From Halomonas binhaiensis (GTDB taxonomy: Bacteria > Pseudomonadota > Gammaproteobacteria > Pseudomonadales > Halomonadaceae): a DNA stretch of 64,000 nucleotides. Where the stretch lies: assembly GCF_008329985.2 (NCBI RefSeq), contig NZ_CP038437.2, forward strand, positions 4,154,001 to 4,218,000, in the 5' to 3' direction. Made by a program: the position numbers and the translations under genes. The first letter of the stretch is position 1. Each line of letters begins with the position of its first letter. The notes under the pieces were generated by a model. The model was given only the letters and a program-made list of their open reading frames with translations, made no database searches and was not told the DNA's origin. Positions 16,435-24,570 of the stretch are shown here, piece after piece.

Positions 16435-18039
16435 TCAAGGACGCCGGGGAAGCATCAGGGAGAACCGCGCTCCTTGCAGGCTTGGGCTTTCATCCACCAT
16501 GACGCTGCCTCCGTGCCAGGCCATGATCTTCTGCACAATGGATAAACCGAGGCCATAACCGCCAGAACTGCGGGTACGGCTGTCATCAAGGCGGGCGAAG
16601 GGCTTGAAGATGTCCTGACGCGCCTGCGGCGGCACCCCATCTCCATCGTCTTCCACGTCCAGTCGAACCATCCTCGATTCTTCGCTCAGGGTGACCTTTA
16701 CCTTGCTATGAGCATGGCGACAGGCATTGGCCACCAGATTCTGAATGGCACGCTGCAGATAACGGGCATCGCCGTTGACTTCGATATCTTCCCCTGGAGC
16801 AAGCTGCAGTGTCACAGCGCCATGCAATGACTCGAGCGACTCGATCACTCGATGGCTGACTTCACGCAGGTCAACCAGTGTCGCCGAGGTTTCCACACCA
16901 CTGATGGTCTCGCTATCGAGGCGAGCATAGGTGAGGATCTCGTCGATCAGGTCATCCAGCTCATCAATATCGTTGTCCACGCCCCGAAGCTGACTACGAA
17001 CCAGTGGATCGTCCGACATGTCCTCCACCATCTGGGTCGCAAAGCGAATTCGGGCCACCGGCGTTCTCAGCTCATGGGATACGGCACGAATCATGTCCTG
17101 CTGGGCACGCAGCAAGGATTGGACCTGGGATGCCATGCCATTGAAGGCCATGCCGACTCGACCGAGGAAATCACTGCTTTCCACCTTGACCCTGGTATCC
17201 AGGCGCCCGCTGGCCAGGCGGGTAGCGGCCATTTCCAGACGGGACATACGAGCTTCGATACCCCGCACGATCATGTAGATGGCCAGGGCCAGCGCACTCA
17301 TCAGCAGCACCAGCAACGACACCAGCAGCGCAGGTGGTCGCGACTCATAGGACTCCATCGGCCCGACGGTCAGCCAGGAAGGAGGTTCTCCTTGCGGGTG
17401 AAGCTTCATGAACAGTGCCACCGACCAGCGCTCCGGTAACAGATGCAGAACGACTTCACCATTATCAAGCTGTTCAGAAGGCTGCTCACCCAAGGCTTCG
17501 GGAGGGGTATTTGCCAATGAGATCGGGAAACCGCTTGCGGTCAGCATGTCGAGTCGTGCATTACGTGCCGCCCCATCGACAGCTGCCAGCCAGTTGCCGG
17601 CCAGCATGGTCATGCCGCGCAACTGCCGCTCGCTCATTCCCATCAGGGACGCTTCAAGTACCATGCCGCTACCGGGAACAAGGCGCACAAATCGCCAGCC
17701 TTGCTCCCCGCTATATTCGACCAACACCCCGCCTCGCTCCAAGCGGATACGCTCGAAGTAGCTTGGTGCATAAGACGCAATGGAGACCAGAGACAAGGAC
17801 ATGTCGAGGGCTTCAGAGTAGCGCGTCAACCAGGCTTCACGCTGACCAGCGGGCTGTTCCGCAATCACGCTGGTCAGTAGCTGCATGGGTGCTGCAGCGA
17901 GGTTCTCGCGGTAGTACTCGACCCGCACCTTGTCGACAAGAATGAGGCCCAGCATGGCCAGGCCCAACGCCACGACCAGAGTGGCCGCCAGCATGACATA
18001 TACTCGCAGGAAAGTGCTGTCGACCAAGGCCCTGCGCAT
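16435..18039 (-). CDS. Sensor histidine kinase, RstB-like
   Basis: 534-residue inner-membrane sensor kinase. Helix 1 spans about 14-35, a periplasmic sensor region about 36-235, and helix 2 about 236-259. A HAMP linker follows (about 260-312), then the HisKA domain with phospho-acceptor H322 in AVSHELRTPVARIRFA. The ATPase domain carries NLVANACRHA (N box), DDGDGVPPQARQDIFKPFARLD (G1/F) and GGYGLGLSIVQKIMAWHGG (G2). It begins 4 nt after the response regulator stop, so they are one operon. Domain order matches RstB/CpxA-type kinases; the stimulus is unknown. Confidence 0.9.
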   Translation of the reverse strand: MRRALVDSTFLRVYVMLAATLVVALGLAMLGLILVDKVRVEYYRENLAAAPMQLLTSVIAEQPAGQREAWLTRYSEALDMSLSLVSIASYAPSYFERIRLERGGVLVEYSGEQGWRFVRLVPGSGMVLEASLMGMSERQLRGMTMLAGNWLAAVDGAARNARLDMLTASGFPISLANTPPEALGEQPSEQLDNGEVVLHLLPERWSVALFMKLHPQGEPPSWLTVGPMESYESRPPALLVSLLVLLMSALALAIYMIVRGIEARMSRLEMAATRLASGRLDTRVKVESSDFLGRVGMAFNGMASQVQSLLRAQQDMIRAVSHELRTPVARIRFATQMVEDMSDDPLVRSQLRGVDNDIDELDDLIDEILTYARLDSETISGVETSATLVDLREVSHRVIESLESLHGAVTLQLAPGEDIEVNGDARYLQRAIQNLVANACRHAHSKVKVTLSEESRMVRLDVEDDGDGVPPQARQDIFKPFARLDDSRTRSSGGYGLGLSIVQKIMAWHGGSVMVDESPSLQGARFSLMLPRRP

Positions 18040-18043
18040 GGCG

Positions 18044-18763
18044 TCAGTTGTCCTTCACGAACAGATACCCTTTGCTCCTCACGGTCTTGATGCGGTGAGG
18101 ATGATGAGGGTCATCACCAATTTTTGGCCGAATGCGCGACACCCGCACATCGATGGAACGATCCTGGCCGTCGTAGCGAATGCCGCGCAGCTGGGAGAAG
18201 ATTTCCTCCCGAGTCAGCACGCGTCCGGCATGGCTGGCCAGCAACCACAGCAGATCGAATTCCGCACTGGTCAGGTCAATGCGACTTCCTTTCAGCCAGG
18301 CTTCCCGAGTGGCATTGTCGATTTCCAGATCACTGAACATCAGCCGGCTCTCGTCGCTACTGTTGCTGTCGCTACTATCCCGTCGTCGCAACAATGCCCG
18401 CATACGAGCCAGCAATACTCGCGGCTGCACCGGTTTGGGCACGTAGTCGTCGGCCCCCATCTCCAGGCCGAGCACCTGATCGAGATCGTCAGTACGCGCG
18501 GTCAACATCAGGATGGGACCTAGGTAATCGTTGCGTACACGCCGGCAAATCGACAGCCCATCCTCGCCGGGCAGCATCAGATCGAGAATTACCAGATCCG
18601 GTTGAATATCAAGAATTCGTTGTACGCCACGCGCGCCATCTCCTTCCACGGTGACACGAAAACCATTGGCTTCGAGATAGTCCCGGGTCAGATTGGCGAG
18701 GCGCTCGTCGTCCTCGATGATCAGCACGTGATCCTGTTCACGCAGGTCTGGGCGGTCTTCCAT
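18044..18763 (-). CDS. OmpR-family response regulator, RstA-like
   Basis: 239-residue two-domain regulator. The receiver domain (about 12-125) has acidic pocket D18-D19, phosphorylation site D61 in LVILDLMLPGEDGL, and K110 in ADDYVPKPV. The C-terminal winged helix (about 140-239) has LTSAEFDLLWLLASHAGRVLTREEIF and RSIDVRVSRIRPKIGDD. It is the first gene of the operon with the kinase. The start was placed at the ATG preceded by GGGGAA. The upstream region has a 14-bp tandem repeat at 18781-18819, next to the likely promoter. Confidence 0.9.
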   Translation of the reverse strand: MEDRPDLREQDHVLIIEDDERLANLTRDYLEANGFRVTVEGDGARGVQRILDIQPDLVILDLMLPGEDGLSICRRVRNDYLGPILMLTARTDDLDQVLGLEMGADDYVPKPVQPRVLLARMRALLRRRDSSDSNSSDESRLMFSDLEIDNATREAWLKGSRIDLTSAEFDLLWLLASHAGRVLTREEIFSQLRGIRYDGQDRSIDVRVSRIRPKIGDDPHHPHRIKTVRSKGYLFVKDN

Positions 18764-18780
18764 AATTCCCCGGTTCCTTT

Positions 18781-18819
18781 TTGTTGCGTTGATTTTGTTG
18801 CATTGGTCTTGTTGCACAG
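18781..18819. repeat. 14-bp tandem repeat upstream of response regulator
   Basis: Nearly three units of TTGTTGCRTTGRTT (18781-18794, 18795-18808, 18809-18819) lie 18-56 nt upstream of the response regulator start. The period is not a multiple of three. It could hold regulator half-sites or be a replication-slippage product. Confidence 0.65.
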
Positions 18820-19019
18820 ACTGTACTGCTTTGGCTCTCTTTCGGCCAAAGCATTCTTTTTCGGGCCGACATGATGAGCCAGTCGTTAAACATCACGTAA
18901 GAATACCGCAAATTTTGGACATCGCCTTCCCCAAGTACAACTGACTCTCATCAAGCGCCAGGCCGCCCCACTGCTGGCCTCATGAAAAAAGCAAAAGTTG
19001 CCCTCTGGATGACCACATC

Positions 19020-19040
19020 TCATCCACAGAGTTATCCACT
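19020..19040 (+). promoter_or_regulatory. Candidate DnaA boxes upstream of nrdA
   Basis: TCATCCACA (19020-19028) and TTATCCACT (19032-19040) each differ by one base from the DnaA consensus TTATCCACA and lie in the same orientation, 12 nt apart. DnaA control of nrdAB is established in E. coli; here it is inferred from sequence only. Confidence 0.6.
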
Positions 19041-19058
19041 TGATGAGGTGGCAAAACC

Positions 19059-19101
19059 ACACTATCTTGTGTTCGAAATCCCATGAGGCACCATATAGTG
19101 T
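19059..19101. promoter_or_regulatory. Two NrdR-box-like palindromes upstream of nrdA
   Basis: ACACTATCTTGTGT (19059-19072) and GCACCATATAGTGT (19088-19101), centres 29 bp apart, resemble the paired NrdR boxes that precede nrd operons. The flanks ACAC/GTGT fit, but the central part is 2 bp shorter than the usual 16-bp box, and the spacing is slightly under three helical turns. Candidate repressor sites for ribonucleotide reductase control. Confidence 0.55.
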
Positions 19102-19200
19102 GCCTCTACCAATCTCACTCCATACTGTCAACCACCGTTTTTCAGGTGGATATTTTTACTTCGAGACTTATTCGACATTCAGGTAGGGAACCTCGGCGCC

Positions 19201-22089
19201 ATGGATACACTCGCTTCTCCGGACCACTCATCCGTCTCCGTCACTGCCCCCCAGGCGCTGCGTGTCATCAAGCGCACAGGGGATGTGGTGTCGTTCGACG
19301 CCGGCAAGATCGCCGTGGCCATGAGCAAGGCATTCATTGCCGTTGAAGGCGACAACGCTGCGACATCATCTCGGGTTCGCGAGTTCGTCAAGGAATCTTC
19401 CGACAGCATCCTGCAGACGTTTGCCCGCCGCATGCCGGATGGTGGCACCGTGCACATCGAAGATGTTCAGGATCAGGTCGAACTGGCCCTGATGCGTAGC
19501 GGCGAGCAGAAAGTCGCCCGTGCCTACGTGCTGTATCGCGAAGAGCATACCCGTGCCCGCGAGGCCAGTGGCATCGCCAAGCCTCATCCGACCCTCAATG
19601 TGACCCATGCAGATGGCACTGTCCGTCCGCTGGACCTGGGTCGTGTCGAGACACTGGTATTCGACGCCTGCGCAGGCCTCGAGCACGTCGACCCCAACAA
19701 GATCGTCCAGGACTCCCTGAAGAACCTGTATGACGGCGTCTCCGTTGATGGTGTCTCCCAGGCACTGATGATGACGGCCCGGACCCTGGTCGAACAGGAT
19801 CCCAACTACACCTACGTTACCGCCCGGCTGCTGCAGGACAACCTGCGTCGTGAAGCATTGAGCTTCCTCGAGATTGCCGAAGATGCCACCCATGGCGACA
19901 TGGCTGAGCTGTACAAGCCGGCACTCAAGGCCTATGTGGCACGTGGCATCGAATTCGAGCAACTCGACCCCAGGCTGGGCGAATTCGATCTGGAACGCCT
20001 GGGTGAGGCACTGGATTACAACCGCGATAACCAGTTCACCTATCTTGGTCTGCAGACACTCTATGACCGCTACTTCATCCACAAGGATGACGTGCGTTAT
20101 GAGCTGCCCCAGGTGATGTTCATGCGCGTGGCCATGGGGCTGTCACTCAACGAGGATGATCGCGAAGCCCGCGCCATCGAGTTCTACGAGTTGCTGTCCA
20201 GCTTCGACTACATGTCTTCCACCCCGACGTTGTTCAACGCCGGTACCCTGCGTAGCCAGCTGTCCAGCTGCTACCTGACCACCGTACCCGACGACCTTGA
20301 GCACATCTACGGCGCAATCCGTGACAATGCCCTGCTGTCCAAGTGGGCTGGCGGCCTGGGCAATGACTGGACTCCGGTTCGCGCGCTGGGCTCTTACATC
20401 AAGGGGACCAATGGCAAGTCCCAGGGTGTCGTGCCATTCCTCAAGGTGGTCAATGACACTGCTGTCGCGGTCAATCAGGGGGGCAAGCGCAAGGGGGCAG
20501 TCTGCGCCTACCTGGAAACCTGGCACCTGGATGTCGAGGAATTCCTCGAGCTGCGCAAGAACACCGGTGACGACCGTCGTCGTACCCATGACATGAACAC
20601 CGCCAACTGGGTGCCGGACCTGTTCATGAAGCGCGTCTTCGACGACCAGGAATGGACCCTGTTCTCGCCGTCCACCTGCCCGGATCTCCACGACCTCTAC
20701 GGCGTTGCCTTCGAGAAGCGCTACGCGGAATACGAGGAGATGACCCGCAATGGCCAGATCAAGCTGTTCAAGCGGGTCAAGGCCAAGGACCTGTGGCGCA
20801 AGATGCTGTCCATGCTGTTCGAGACAGGCCACCCCTGGATCACCTTCAAGGATCCGTGCAACATCCGCAGCCCGCAAAGCCATGCCGGTGTTGTGCACAG
20901 TTCCAACCTGTGCACCGAGATTACCCTCAACACCAGCATCGATGAGATCGCTGTCTGCAACCTGGGCTCCATCAACCTGGCCCAGCACGTGGTCGATGGC
21001 CAGCTCGATGGCGACAAGTTGAAGAAGACCGTGCGCACCGCGGTACGCATGCTCGATAACGTTATCGACATCAACTACTACGCGGTACCGCAGGCCAAGA
21101 ACTCCAACTTCAAGCATCGTCCGGTGGGCCTCGGCATCATGGGCTTCCAGGATGCGCTCTATGCCCAGGGCATTGCCTACGCCAGCACCGGTGCCGTGGA
21201 GTTTGCCGACCGTTCCATGGAGCTGATCAGCTATCACGCCATCGAGGCCTCCAGCGACCTGGCAGCCGAGCGCGGCCGTTATGATAGCTTCGAGGGCTCG
21301 CTGTGGAGCCAGGGCGTACTGCCCATCGACTCCGTCGACAAGCTCAAGTCCGAGCGTGGCGAAAAGTACATCGAGGTCGACACCAGCACTACCCAGGACT
21401 GGGAGCATATCCGCGAGAAGGTACGCAGCCAGGGGATGCGCAACTCGAACGTGATGGCCATCGCACCCACGGCGACCATCTCCAACATCTGTGGCGTCAC
21501 TCAGTCCATCGAGCCGACCTACCAGAACCTGTTCGTCAAATCGAACCTGTCTGGCGAGTTCACCGTGGTCAACGCCTACATGGTCAACGACCTCAAGGAA
21601 CGTGGCCTGTGGGATGAGGTCATGATCAACGACCTCAAGTACTACGACGGCAGCGTACAGCCCATCGACCGCATCCCGGAAGACCTCAAGGCCAAGTACG
21701 CCACCGCCTTCGAAGTCGAGCCCAAGTGGCTGGTCGAGGCGGCCTCACGTCGCCAGAAGTGGATCGATCAGGCTCAGTCGCTGAACCTCTATATCCAGGG
21801 CGTGTCCGGCAAGAAACTCGACGTGACCTATCGCATGGCCTGGTTCCGCGGCCTGAAGACCACCTACTACCTGCGCGCCCTGGGCGCCACTTCGGTAGAG
21901 AAGTCCACGGTCAACCGCGGCAAGCTCAACGCTGTAAGCAATGGTTCTGCTCCTGAAGCGCCAGCAGCGGCTTCCTCTTCGGCACAGCCTGAGCCACGTG
22001 GCATCGACGACTTTCTCCAGGGCAAAGGTGGCCAGCGTCCACCGTCTGCCGGAGAGATTGATGAGCTGGGCTGCGAAGCCTGCCAGTAA
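19201..22089 (+). CDS. nrdA: Ribonucleoside-diphosphate reductase subunit alpha (class Ia)
   Basis: 962-residue catalytic subunit reducing ribonucleoside diphosphates to deoxy forms. Two ATP-cone domains lie at the N-terminus (about 19-110 starting RVIKRTGDVVSFDAGKI, and about 128-220 starting TLNVTHADGTVRPLDLGRV), as in the 963-residue Pseudomonas aeruginosa enzyme; the cones sense dATP/ATP. The barrel carries SSCYLTT, the active-site NLCTEI, and APTATISNICG. The C-terminal CEACQ gives the redox-active cysteine pair that accepts electrons from thioredoxin or glutaredoxin. It is followed by nrdB after 108 nt. Candidate DnaA and NrdR sites lie 100-180 nt upstream. Confidence 0.97.
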   Translation: MDTLASPDHSSVSVTAPQALRVIKRTGDVVSFDAGKIAVAMSKAFIAVEGDNAATSSRVREFVKESSDSILQTFARRMPDGGTVHIEDVQDQVELALMRSGEQKVARAYVLYREEHTRAREASGIAKPHPTLNVTHADGTVRPLDLGRVETLVFDACAGLEHVDPNKIVQDSLKNLYDGVSVDGVSQALMMTARTLVEQDPNYTYVTARLLQDNLRREALSFLEIAEDATHGDMAELYKPALKAYVARGIEFEQLDPRLGEFDLERLGEALDYNRDNQFTYLGLQTLYDRYFIHKDDVRYELPQVMFMRVAMGLSLNEDDREARAIEFYELLSSFDYMSSTPTLFNAGTLRSQLSSCYLTTVPDDLEHIYGAIRDNALLSKWAGGLGNDWTPVRALGSYIKGTNGKSQGVVPFLKVVNDTAVAVNQGGKRKGAVCAYLETWHLDVEEFLELRKNTGDDRRRTHDMNTANWVPDLFMKRVFDDQEWTLFSPSTCPDLHDLYGVAFEKRYAEYEEMTRNGQIKLFKRVKAKDLWRKMLSMLFETGHPWITFKDPCNIRSPQSHAGVVHSSNLCTEITLNTSIDEIAVCNLGSINLAQHVVDGQLDGDKLKKTVRTAVRMLDNVIDINYYAVPQAKNSNFKHRPVGLGIMGFQDALYAQGIAYASTGAVEFADRSMELISYHAIEASSDLAAERGRYDSFEGSLWSQGVLPIDSVDKLKSERGEKYIEVDTSTTQDWEHIREKVRSQGMRNSNVMAIAPTATISNICGVTQSIEPTYQNLFVKSNLSGEFTVVNAYMVNDLKERGLWDEVMINDLKYYDGSVQPIDRIPEDLKAKYATAFEVEPKWLVEAASRRQKWIDQAQSLNLYIQGVSGKKLDVTYRMAWFRGLKTTYYLRALGATSVEKSTVNRGKLNAVSNGSAPEAPAAASSSAQPEPRGIDDFLQGKGGQRPPSAGEIDELGCEACQ

Positions 22090-22197
22090 TCCAACAGAAA
22101 TGGCGGCTCTGCGCATCGAGAGCCGCCTAAATACAGAGCTGCAATGAGGCTGCTCGAAGCTCGAAGCTCGCAGTCATCAGGAACCGGAGATATTTAC

Positions 22198-23457
22198 ATG
22201 CTCAACTGGGACGAGTTCCACGAGGACGATACCAGCGTCACCGAAAAGCCTGCCGCCACCAAGGCTCCGGCATCCGCTGTGAAGCCGGCGGCTGAAGCCG
22301 TACAGGAAAGTGCTGGCAACGCTTCCAGTAACACTTCCAGTGACTACAAGGTCGCCGAGGAAGATCGCCTGGCTCGTGCACGCCAGGCTCTGGAAGAGCT
22401 GGATGTTGCCGCGGGCCTCGAGGAGCTGGAAATGGGCGCTGCCCGGATCGAGGTCGACGACAAGCGCATGATCAATGCCCGCGCGGACCTCAACCAGTTG
22501 GTGCCGTTCAAGTATGAATGGGCCTGGCAGAAATACCTGGATGGCAGTGCCAACCACTGGATGCCCCAGGAAGTGAACATGAACGCGGACATCGCGCTGT
22601 GGAAAAGCACGGACGGCCTGACGCCGGACGAGCGCCGCATCGTCGAGCGTTCACTGGGCTATTTCTCGACTGCTGATTCGCTGGTAGCCAACAACCTGGT
22701 CCTGGCGGTCTATCGCCTGATCACCAATCCCGAGTGCCGCCAGTACCTGCTGCGTCAGGCTTTCGAGGAGGCTATCCATACCCACGCCTATCAGTACTGC
22801 GTGGAGTCCCTGGCCATGGATGAAGGCGAAGTCTTCAACATGTACCGGGAAGTGCCGTCGGTCGCAGCCAAGTCTGCCTGGAGTCTCAAGCATACGCAGT
22901 CGCTATCGCGTCCGGACTTCAACACCGGCACCCCGGAAACCGACCAGGAACTGCTGCGCAACCTGATCGCTTTCTACTGTGTCACCGAAGGCATCTTCTT
23001 CTATTGCGGCTTCAGCCAAATCCTGTCCATGGGTCGCCGCAACAAGATGACCGGTGTCGCGGAACAGTTCCAGTACATTCTGCGTGACGAATCCATGCAC
23101 CTGAACTTCGGCGTCGACATGATCAACCAGATCAAGATCGAGAATCCGCATTTGTGGACGCCTGAATTCCAGGACGAAGTCACCCAGATGATCCTCGAAG
23201 GTACTGAGCTGGAAATCGCTTATGCCCGTGACACCATGCCCCGCGGTGTGCTCGGCATGAATGCTGCGATCATGGAAGAGTACCTGCACTTCATCTGTAA
23301 CCGCCGCCTGGCTCAGATCGGGCTCAAGGAACAGTTCCCAGGTGCCCAGAACCCCTTCCCCTGGATGAGCGAGATCATCGATCTGCGCAAGGAGAAGAAC
23401 TTCTTCGAGACCCGTGTCACCGAATACCAGGTCGGTGGCGCTCTGAGCTGGGACTAA
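22198..23457 (+). CDS. nrdB: Ribonucleoside-diphosphate reductase subunit beta (class Ia)
   Basis: 419-residue diiron-radical subunit that supplies the tyrosyl radical to NrdA. The helix [15 protein letters not shown] gives iron ligands E and H and the radical Tyr in the E-xx-H-xxx-Y spacing of E. coli E115-H118-Y122. Further ligands lie in [14 protein letters not shown] and [10 protein letters not shown]. The first 60 or so residues are alanine/glutamate-rich and variable, as in pseudomonad NrdB, so the start is set by GGAG 8 nt before the ATG rather than homology. C-terminal tail [11 protein letters not shown] is the segment that docks into NrdA. Confidence 0.96.
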   Translation: MLNWDEFHEDDTSVTEKPAATKAPASAVKPAAEAVQESAGNASSNTSSDYKVAEEDRLARARQALEELDVAAGLEELEMGAARIEVDDKRMINARADLNQLVPFKYEWAWQKYLDGSANHWMPQEVNMNADIALWKSTDGLTPDERRIVERSLGYFSTADSLVANNLVLAVYRLITNPECRQYLLRQAFEEAIHTHAYQYCVESLAMDEGEVFNMYREVPSVAAKSAWSLKHTQSLSRPDFNTGTPETDQELLRNLIAFYCVTEGIFFYCGFSQILSMGRRNKMTGVAEQFQYILRDESMHLNFGVDMINQIKIENPHLWTPEFQDEVTQMILEGTELEIAYARDTMPRGVLGMNAAIMEEYLHFICNRRLAQIGLKEQFPGAQNPFPWMSEIIDLRKEKNFFETRVTEYQVGGALSWD

Positions 23458-23517
23458 CCCACCACCAGGATCAGGGAGGAAAGGCAGCGTCAGAAGCACG
23501 AATAACGGAAAGTAAGA

Positions 23518-23730
23518 GGAAACGCTGAATAAATCGGCGAGCATACTCAAGCGCAAGGCGCACGGAGCACAGACTCGAAGCGAAGCGGAGAGAACATCCT
23601 TCAGGATGGCCCCGAAGGGGTGAGAAACCGCAGGTTTCGAGTCAACCGGAGCCTATGGAGTTATAGGTGAGGATTTCGCGCACCGCGCAACGCAGCGATT
23701 GAGTAGCGCAGACATTTAGACAGGGTTTCC
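23518..23730. repeat. Dispersed inverted-end repeat, copy 3 (213 bp)
   Basis: Left end GGAAACGCTGAATAAAT and reversed right end GGAAACCCTGTCTAAAT match at 14 of 17 positions. The extra module sits in the 5' half here, bounded by GACTCGAA (23572-23579) and TTCGAGTC (23636-23643). It contains the AACATCCTTC...CGAAGGGG tract shared with copy 2, including a CCCC-GAA-GGGG hairpin. Outer flanks TAAGA and TAAGG could be a target-site duplication. It fills the 378-bp gap between nrdB and the next gene. Confidence 0.82.
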
Positions 23731-23835
23731 TAAGGCAAGCGTCTCACCAGCGGTAACCTAGCCACGAAAATGGCCTGTATGCGGTTTGTCATGTCACCGA
23801 CTGCATACAGAGCCCAACTGAAGAGGGAGTTACTT

Positions 23836-24138
23836 ATGCCGGTATCCCACCATCGTCTTCAGCGTGACCCCAGAGCCTGGCAGACGGCTCTGGACCAGGC
23901 CCTGGCCGCCCATGATGGCGAACGCGCCCTGGCACGTTATGAGCATCTGGCTCATGCCTTTCCTTCACCGGAATACGATCCGCGTGATGAGAGCCACCCT
24001 CACCTCAACCTGGATGCCCTCAAGCGCTGGGCACTGTATCGCGGCTGGCAGGCTCGTCCAGCCACCGACCGCGCCCAGGAAGGTGAGGTCTACCGTCCTC
24101 CTGTGCGCTTTATTCGTGTAATGGGTAAGTACCATTGA
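23836..24138 (+). CDS. Hypothetical protein coupled to NUDIX hydrolase
   Basis: 100-residue protein without a recognised domain, signal peptide or membrane segment. It is rich in histidine, arginine and alanine (MPVSHHRLQRDPRAWQTALDQALAAHDGERALARYEHLAHAF). The first 55 residues are probably helical. The stop codon overlaps the start of the NUDIX gene (TGATG), so the two are translated together and may act together. The start was set at the ATG preceded by GGGAG; 22 upstream codons have no ribosome site and overlap the region just past repeat copy 3. Confidence 0.72.
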   Translation: MPVSHHRLQRDPRAWQTALDQALAAHDGERALARYEHLAHAFPSPEYDPRDESHPHLNLDALKRWALYRGWQARPATDRAQEGEVYRPPVRFIRVMGKYH

Positions 24139-24569
24139 TGGCGGCTTCCGATACCCTTGCCATTCGCACCTTGCACATCGCCGCCGCCCTGATCCTCGAT
24201 GGGCGGGGGCGATTGCTGCTGGTACGCAAGCGTGGTACCCAGGCCTTCATGCAGGCAGGAGGCAAGATCGAACCTGACGAAACACCGGAGGCAGCACTAC
24301 GCCGGGAACTGCATGAGGAACTTGGTGGCACTCCGACCCAGATCCATTACCTGTGCGAAACCTTTGCCCCGGCGGCCAATGAGCCGGGGTATCGGGTTCA
24401 CGCACATCTGTTCAACGTGACCATGTCAGGCGAACTGTCTCCGGCTGCAGAGATCGAGACCCTGCGTTGGGTCACACTGCAGGAAGCGCGTCAGCTTCCC
24501 CTTGCGGCGCTGACCCGCGACCATGTCCTGCCATTGGCGGAGAGCCTTGTCCTGCAGCCCCTGGTTTGA
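24138..24569 (+). CDS. NUDIX hydrolase
   Basis: 143-residue NUDIX pyrophosphohydrolase. The NUDIX box is complete: GGKIEPDETPEAALRRELHEELGG (G-x5-E-x7-RE-x2-EE-x-G), the Mg-binding helix of nucleotide-diphosphate-linked hydrolases. The N-terminal HIAAALILDGRGRLLLVRKRGTQAFMQAGG is typical of MutT-like members. The substrate is not evident. The ATG overlaps the upstream stop codon by one base. It converges with the TRAP permease gene, the two stops being separated by one base. Confidence 0.92.
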   Translation: MAASDTLAIRTLHIAAALILDGRGRLLLVRKRGTQAFMQAGGKIEPDETPEAALRRELHEELGGTPTQIHYLCETFAPAANEPGYRVHAHLFNVTMSGELSPAAEIETLRWVTLQEARQLPLAALTRDHVLPLAESLVLQPLV

Positions 24570-24570
24570 G

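Noticed and set aside
20143..21408. 421-codon minus-strand frame inside nrdA
   Set aside because: Antisense to highly conserved nrdA sequence; leucine/valine-rich translation typical of reverse reading of GC-rich codons.
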